Shown here piece by piece: positions 59,255 to 64,000 of a stretch of 64,000 nt of DNA. The stretch comes from Pseudocalidococcus sp964653145. Its GTDB lineage: Bacteria > Cyanobacteriota > Cyanobacteriia > Thermosynechococcales > Thermosynechococcaceae. The notes under the pieces are model-generated. The model saw only the letters and a list, made by a program, of their open reading frames with translations, had not been told where the DNA came from and searched no databases. Numbering within the stretch: position 1 is the stretch's first letter; each line of letters starts with the position of its first letter. The stretch is from NCBI GenBank assembly GCA_964653145.1, contig CAZZCG010000002.1, positions 186,001 through 250,000 on the forward strand, given 5' to 3'. The position numbers were made by a program, and so were the translations under genes.

Positions 59255-60661
59255 CTATAGGCCTGGGGAATCTGGGGACAGGGTTGGTTCCAGATTCGTA
59301 ACTGATGGTGATGGCGGGTGGGATTCAACGGCACTAGGGCCAGGCAACCAACTGAGAAGGGGTAAAGGCAGGAGGGTACTGAGGTTGGCAATAACCACTA
59401 AAATCCAGAGTCGGTTAAAGTTTTGGTCCGTAATCCCCAACCAATGGGTCAGCAGGGCCCCGGCCTCGTGGGAAACCAAGTGGGCTAAATTTGTAATCGC
59501 CATTAATAGTGCAAAAAGGGTCGCCTCGATACCGGGGGGACATAACCGTGCCGCCAACACCAAAACCGGCATAAAGGCAATTTGCCCCATCACTGTCAAA
59601 ATCAAACTATCCCCCAAGCTAAACCAATGGTCATCAATCCCCAGGCCCCGGTTGGCATGGGTTACCAAAATTAAGGTGGTCATCCCCAAGGCGGCGGAAA
59701 GAATTGTACTCCAGAAGAAAATAACTCGCACGGGGAGTCCCCGTAGATAGCGTTGAAAAATCCAAACTCCAATCAGGGCCGCAACACTCGTAACCAAACG
59801 GACTCGCCCCAAAAATTCCGCATCAAATCCCAAATCATTTGTTGTAAAGAAGAAAAATGCCGAATCGGAACTGGGGGTCGCCTGCCAGAGAAATAAAAAT
59901 GCCACCGGTAACCAAATTTGCTTTTGCCGCAGGGCCTGGGCCACTTCGACCAGATGATGCCAGGTGGTCACCAATTGCGGGCGGACGGTCAGGGGTGTTT
60001 CCTCAATTAAACCGGCCACGGCGGTCACCAAAAGCGGAAAGGTGGCCGTAATCAGAAAGATCGTTGCCGTACTGAAATGGGTCAGGAGTTGTCCACTGAA
60101 ATAGGCTGTAATAATCCCCCCCAAGGCCGTGGCTCCCCAGCACAGAGATTGTAAGGATCCCGCAGCCTGAGTTGATTCATGGCGGGCCCGTTCAACGACG
60201 AGGGAATCGACGATCACATCACTGACCGCAATGGCCAAAGAACTTCCCGCCACCGCCAAGGTTGCTTGCCACGGCCGCTGGACACCCAATGCTAAATAGA
60301 CCCAGGCCCCGCATCCGAGAAGCCCAGACAAAACCAGGTAAGAACGCCGCCGGTAACCAAAGAGGGGTAAGCTGTCCGAAACCAGGCCAAACAAGGGCTT
60401 CAAGACCCAGGGTAAGGCCACAACCCCCATCAAGGCCGACACTTGGGCTGGACTGAGACCGAGGGTATCTTTGAAGTAGAAACTAACCGCCAAGCGGGCC
60501 AAGCCTAAAATACCCTGAACAAAGTAAACCAAGAGAATGGCGTACAACTCAGCGGAGGGAGTTTGCCCAAACAAAAGTTGATGTTGCAGCTTTTCCCAAA
60601 GACCTTTTCTCGGGGGGATGACGACTGGCTCAGGGGACAAACTTGTTGGTTCAACAATCAT
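59255..60661 (-). CDS. Folate/biopterin transporter (FBT/BT1 family)
   Basis: A 468-residue MFS-like protein with about twelve helices of the BT1 family. Motifs: YAILLVYFVQGILGLARLAVSFYFKDTLGLSPAQVSALMGV, PWVLKPLFGLVSDSLPLFGYRRRSYLVLSG and AVSDVIVDSLVVERAR. Synechocystis Slr0642 of this family transports folates. This fits with the folate genes folD and folK in the window, though they are not adjacent. Confidence 0.9.
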   Translation of the reverse strand: MIVEPTSLSPEPVVIPPRKGLWEKLQHQLLFGQTPSAELYAILLVYFVQGILGLARLAVSFYFKDTLGLSPAQVSALMGVVALPWVLKPLFGLVSDSLPLFGYRRRSYLVLSGLLGCGAWVYLALGVQRPWQATLAVAGSSLAIAVSDVIVDSLVVERARHESTQAAGSLQSLCWGATALGGIITAYFSGQLLTHFSTATIFLITATFPLLVTAVAGLIEETPLTVRPQLVTTWHHLVEVAQALRQKQIWLPVAFLFLWQATPSSDSAFFFFTTNDLGFDAEFLGRVRLVTSVAALIGVWIFQRYLRGLPVRVIFFWSTILSAALGMTTLILVTHANRGLGIDDHWFSLGDSLILTVMGQIAFMPVLVLAARLCPPGIEATLFALLMAITNLAHLVSHEAGALLTHWLGITDQNFNRLWILVVIANLSTLLPLPLLSWLPGPSAVESHPPSPSVTNLEPTLSPDSPGL

Positions 60662-61034
60662 TGCTAAATGTTAAGCAGGGTCTGCCCTCCATCATACAAG
60701 GCGGCTTAGAAACTCGCTTTTGGGGAAATATTGATAGAGCTCCATTGGGCAGAATTGACGGGTAGAGCCTAATGTTGAGTAGGGTCAACACCAGTATTTG
60801 TAGGGAAGGTTGCCGGCGTTTTTGTGGTGAATGCTTCAGGGAAGTGACCATAGTGCTTTGGGCCATTCCCGGCCGGGGCACATCTCCGTGAGGTTATTAG
60901 TTGTGTTTGGGGAACCCCGAAGCGGTGATTGATATCAATGGCAATGGGGCTAAAATGTCACTGCCAGGCCCGTACTCCCCTGCCTAAGCTAGAAGTATAA
61001 GACTTAACGGGATTCTTCGGAGGATTACACACTT
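60662..61034. other. 373-base intergenic region before the DUF928 gene
   Basis: It separates divergent genes and carries their promoters. TATAAG at 60996-61001 is a possible -10 element for the DUF928 gene, without a clear -35. GGAGG at 61019-61023 serves as its ribosome-binding site. I could not confirm a riboswitch in the GC-rich middle part. Confidence 0.5.
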
Positions 61035-61757
61035 ATGATGTCTCAAACCGTTTTTCGGGCTAGAACCATTTTGGCTGGTCTGTTTGGCCTGGGTTTGGTT
61101 TTGCAGACTGGCCTGGCCTGGGCTCAATTTACCCCCCCAAGTGGCCTAGGACGACCGGGAAATCGCGAAGGGGCGGCGACGCGGGGAACCTGCAAAATTG
61201 ATGCAGCAGCCAACGAACCGGGACTGACGGCTCTGATACCCCAATCCAATGTTGGATTAACCACCTCAGCTAATCCCAGTGTGTTTTGGTACTTGCCCAA
61301 GAATAATTACCAAGTTGGCGAAATGATGCTTTATAAAGCCGTGGGTGCCGACCAGGTCATGGTGGATAAAACCACATTTTTGTTAGCGGAACGTCCGGCG
61401 GTTGATAGCTTTACCTGGGCCAATCAAACCTTGGCCGTGGGTCAGGATTACCGTTGGGTACTGAGTCTAATCTGTGACCCGGCCAATCCGGATCCCTCGC
61501 AAATTATCTATGTGGAAGGTTGGATTCGCCGGGTTGAACCCCCAGCACCTGTTGCCGCAGCGTTGGCAAATGCCCAAGGTTTAAATCGCTTTCAGGTCTT
61601 TGCCCAGGCCGGGTTTTGGTACGATGCCCTCAAGGTTTTAGCCCAGCAACCCAATAGTCCCCAAGTTCAGGCCGAGTGGTCAAAACTCTTAACCGCTGAT
61701 AGTGTCCAGTTAACTCGACTCACCAGTAAAGTTCAACCCGCAGCGGCCACACCCTAG
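61035..61757 (+). CDS. Exported DUF928 family protein
   Basis: A 240-residue exported protein. The signal peptide ends LAWAQFTPP. The DUF928 pattern is visible: RGTCKIDAAANEPGLTALIPQSNVG, TTSANPSVFWYLPK and LAVGQDYRWVLSLICDPANPD. The two Cys may pair. Related proteins often lie beside CHASE2 or secretion components; none are present here. Function unknown. GGAGG lies 12-16 bases upstream of the ATG. Confidence 0.88.
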   Translation: MMSQTVFRARTILAGLFGLGLVLQTGLAWAQFTPPSGLGRPGNREGAATRGTCKIDAAANEPGLTALIPQSNVGLTTSANPSVFWYLPKNNYQVGEMMLYKAVGADQVMVDKTTFLLAERPAVDSFTWANQTLAVGQDYRWVLSLICDPANPDPSQIIYVEGWIRRVEPPAPVAAALANAQGLNRFQVFAQAGFWYDALKVLAQQPNSPQVQAEWSKLLTADSVQLTRLTSKVQPAAATP

Positions 61758-61822
61758 GTCATCCCAGGCCCCCAAAGATGGTAACGATAGGATCACCAAA
61801 AAATCTAAAACACTGACCCAAT

Positions 61823-63133
61823 CTAGTTTTGCCCAAATACCTGGACACGACCACCGGGTTCTAAAACCAGCCGGAGTTGGACTTGGGCCGGGGCCTGGGT
61901 AGCGGGAATAAAGGGCTCATTGGCCAGGGGGATAGGAGTTCGGTCAATGTAAATTTCTGCGGCCCGGTTCAGCGGCAAGGCTCGCTCTAAACTACCATCG
62001 GGATTCAAAATTAATGTGTACTCTAGGGTTTGGGTTAATTCCCCTGGGGGCTGCCACCGTTGATTAAAGTAAGCCCGAACAGCCTCAATGGCCTGACCAT
62101 TGGCCGCACCTAGGGTCAAATTCCGAGCTACAGCCGCCGGCCCAGCGGGAGCAACCACCTCAGCATTACCAGGTACTGGTCTCAGGGCCTCTGCACCGGC
62201 CTGGGGAGAGGTGATCACACCAGGTGGAAGTCCAGTATCAATCCGAGGAGTACTGTCCCGATTAGCGGGCCCAGGAATGACCGTCGCGGTTTGCCCAGTG
62301 GCTGGATTTGGATTGGGCGGGATGGGGACTTGGGTAGCGGGGGGAGGGGGTAAGGGTTCACCGGGTTCTAGGGCAATGGGTGGGGCTGGACTGCGAGTTA
62401 AGGGGGGCAGGGGCGGCAACGTCATCGGCTCTGAATCAGCAGCTTCCGGCTCGAGGGGTAAATTCTCAAGATCGAGGGCATGGGGTAACGGGGCCTCGGG
62501 GATTCCCAGAGGGGGTAAGGACTCCAACAGGGGGCTGTCTTGGGACACCATCATCGGTTCGGGTTGCAGGAGTGGCATCAGCACCGTCCCCAGGCCCAGC
62601 ACCACCACCGCCACCGCCGTACTTTGCAGCCAAATGGGGGTGTTCTGAATCGCCAATCTTGCCCGATATCCCAGGCCAGGAGCAGGATGCAATACCGCCC
62701 AAGATTCCGATAGCACCGTTCCCAGGTCAAACAATTCCGACAGGCCCAGGGTTATGGTAACGGGGGATGTGGTTTGGGCTAGGGGGCCCAGGTGGAGTTG
62801 ATGCTGAAGTTGGGATTGGGGACTTAAACCCAGGCCGGGTTCAGATTCAGAGACCGCTAAAAACCCATTCCTTTCCGAGGTGACGGGGCTTGGACACGGG
62901 GGTAACTTGTGGGCGAGAATTTGCTGAATATAGTCATTAACCAAAAAATAGAGTTGCTCAAAATCCGATTGACCGCCATGGATTTGTGGCCCCAATTCAT
63001 CGGCCGTTCCCGGTAAACGCAACGTGAATTGTAGATTTTGCCAATGCTCTTTAGACCAGGCCAGGAGGGGATTCACCTCGCCCGTGAGCCAAAGTTGACA
63101 GGTGGGTTGTTGGTACGTCAATTCTTGCAGCAT
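61823..63133 (-). CDS. DUF4335 family protein with Pro-rich linker
   Basis: A 436-residue cyanobacterial protein. Its DUF4335-like start is LTYQQPTCQLWLTGEVNPL, followed by FTLRLPGTADELGPQIHGGQSDFEQLYFLVNDYIQQIL. A hydrophobic helix (STAVAVVVLGLGTVLMPLLQP) lies near the centre. A long Pro/Ala-rich linker follows, then a small C-terminal domain (AVRAYFNQRWQPP to LVLEPGGRVQVFG). This looks like an envelope-spanning, TonB-like layout, but no role is established. Confidence 0.85.
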   Translation of the reverse strand: MLQELTYQQPTCQLWLTGEVNPLLAWSKEHWQNLQFTLRLPGTADELGPQIHGGQSDFEQLYFLVNDYIQQILAHKLPPCPSPVTSERNGFLAVSESEPGLGLSPQSQLQHQLHLGPLAQTTSPVTITLGLSELFDLGTVLSESWAVLHPAPGLGYRARLAIQNTPIWLQSTAVAVVVLGLGTVLMPLLQPEPMMVSQDSPLLESLPPLGIPEAPLPHALDLENLPLEPEAADSEPMTLPPLPPLTRSPAPPIALEPGEPLPPPPATQVPIPPNPNPATGQTATVIPGPANRDSTPRIDTGLPPGVITSPQAGAEALRPVPGNAEVVAPAGPAAVARNLTLGAANGQAIEAVRAYFNQRWQPPGELTQTLEYTLILNPDGSLERALPLNRAAEIYIDRTPIPLANEPFIPATQAPAQVQLRLVLEPGGRVQVFGQN

Positions 63134-63314
63134 GGCCTAAGCAATCACGGCGCAAATCCAGTCTATCGAATCCCCAGGCCTGGGTCATGGTGTAAACAAG
63201 TGTGGGGAAATACTGCAAGGGGTCAAGAATTGTTGCTCAGACTGGGTTTGCCCCCCAATATCCAACTCTATCCGTCACGATCTCTAACATCCTCACTTTG
63301 GCAACGACTCCAAC

Positions 63315-64000
63315 ATGATCCAGGCCTATGCTGCCCTCGAACCCAACGGCAAGTTACAGTCTTTTACCTACGATCCCGGCCCGCTCAACCCTTCTGAACT
63401 GGAGATTGAGGTGGAATATTGTGGCCTCTGTCACAGTGATCTCAGCATGATCAACAACGAGTGGGGCATCAGCCAATATCCCCTGGTGCCTGGCCATGAG
63501 GTAATCGGAACCGTTGCAGCGGTGGGGGAAGCAGTGGGCCGGGTGCAGGTGGGGCAACGGGTGGGTCTGGGTTGGTTTTCCCATTCCTGTTTGCGGTGTC
63601 ATTGGTGTAACTCTGGTAATCACAACCTGTGTCAAACGGCCGAGGCAACCATTGTTGGCCGTATGGGTGGGTTTGCGGAACGGGTTCGGGCCCATGAGGA
63701 GTGGGTGATGGTGCTGCCGGATGCTCTCGATGGGGCTAAGGCGGGGCCATTGTTTTGTGGGGGGATTACGGTCTTTAACCCGATTGTGGAATTTGATGTC
63801 AAGCCAACGGATTCCGTGGGTGTAATTGGGATTGGTGGCCTTGGCCATTTGGCGTTGCAGTTTCTCCAGGCCTGGGGGTGTGCGGTCACGGCATTTTCCA
63901 GTAATCCCGCCAAGGCAGCCGAAGCACAGTCCATGGGTGCTGATCACTTTGTTAATTCCCGGGATCCCGAGGCCATCGCTGCCGTTGCCAATTCCTTTGA
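63315..64000 (+). CDS. Zinc-dependent NAD(P) alcohol dehydrogenase (3' end cut by the window)
   Basis: Medium-chain dehydrogenase truncated at the right edge after about 228 residues. It has the catalytic-zinc Cys/His in EVEYCGLCHSDL, GHEVIGTVAAVGEAVGRVQVGQRVG, the structural-zinc loop CLRCHWCNSGNHNLC and the Rossmann GIGGLGHLALQF. It belongs to the YahK/cinnamyl-alcohol dehydrogenase-like branch, which is usually NADPH-dependent and aldehyde reducing. Confidence 0.93.
   Translation, partial: MIQAYAALEPNGKLQSFTYDPGPLNPSELEIEVEYCGLCHSDLSMINNEWGISQYPLVPGHEVIGTVAAVGEAVGRVQVGQRVGLGWFSHSCLRCHWCNSGNHNLCQTAEATIVGRMGGFAERVRAHEEWVMVLPDALDGAKAGPLFCGGITVFNPIVEFDVKPTDSVGVIGIGGLGHLALQFLQAWGCAVTAFSSNPAKAAEAQSMGADHFVNSRDPEAIAAVANSF

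Noticed and set aside
60840..60960. Cobalamin-riboswitch-like GC-rich stretch before the DUF928 gene
   Set aside because: The conserved B12 box and the usual GCCACTG core are not present, and the downstream gene is not a cobalamin gene.
62100..62648. 182-residue Gly/Ala-rich open frame on the plus strand
   Set aside because: It is the mirror of the Pro-rich linker of the DUF4335 protein; the low-complexity composition explains the long open frame.
1..64000. CRISPR array, insertion sequence or prophage
   Set aside because: No regularly spaced repeats, no transposase or integrase motif, and no stretch of foreign composition was seen.

Overview
The window reads as an ordinary stretch of cyanobacterial chromosome. 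It carries psbV (cytochrome c550), petJ (cytochrome c6), chlB, btpA, ycf46, a PixD-type BLUF protein, chorismate lyase and many cyanobacterial families of unknown function (DUF2949, DUF3685, DUF928, DUF4335, DUF1361, DUF2752). A psbV2 gene directly after psbV is a rare trait best known from Thermosynechococcus, so I infer a thermosynechococcus-like or unicellular Synechococcus-like lineage. Genes are dense on both strands, often with overlapping ends. I see no rRNA, tRNA, insertion sequence, prophage or CRISPR array. The palindrome CCAGGCCTGG and its half GGCCTGG occur throughout, inside and outside genes.

Layout. 1-10 kb: amino-acid binding lipoprotein; the minus-strand run folD-crtE-DUF212-mnmE; an orphan histidine kinase; a GAF/HD-GYP protein with a damaged duplicated 3' end; an orphan GldG-like protein. 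10-24 kb: SPINDLY-type glycosyltransferase, chlB, PsiE, a receiver/DUF3685 protein, a NodB deacetylase fused to a serine beta-lactamase/PBP-like domain, aroA and a WbaP-type sugar transferase. 24-32.5 kb: a possible structured RNA, nadK, panB, psbV-psbV2-petJ, dcd, tadA/folK (overlapping antisense), btpA, holB-tmk. 32.6-35.2 kb: a second deacetylase, then a RiPP cassette: a GrrM/OscB-like radical SAM/SPASM maturase preceded by a small secreted precursor whose tail is two near-identical ten-residue blocks made of aromatic-X-Asp/Asn triads.

35-49 kb: BLUF photoreceptor, DUF177, ycf46, dgkA, trpG/pabA, formyl-THF cyclo-ligase, a GNAT enzyme, an Rre1/Ycf29-like regulator, a cupin, an A-type Fe-S protein, the lptA-lptB-lptF/G lipopolysaccharide export genes, chorismate lyase and a large APC permease. 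49-54 kb: the urea transporter genes urtABCD behind a textbook NtcA promoter, with a hairpin terminator/attenuator between urtA and urtB and no urtE after urtD. 53.7-64 kb: an exported two-repeat lectin of the Microcystis viridis lectin (MVL) family, a HAD phosphatase, a D-ribulokinase-like FGGY kinase, an orphan DevC-type permease, an alpha/beta hydrolase, a folate/biopterin transporter, DUF928 and DUF4335 proteins, and an alcohol dehydrogenase cut by the window end.

The strongest candidate for an undescribed system is the 33.6-35.1 kb cassette: the maturase looks like the GrrM family, but the precursor core lacks the Gly-rich repeats usual for that family and instead has acidic and aromatic triads in two blocks.
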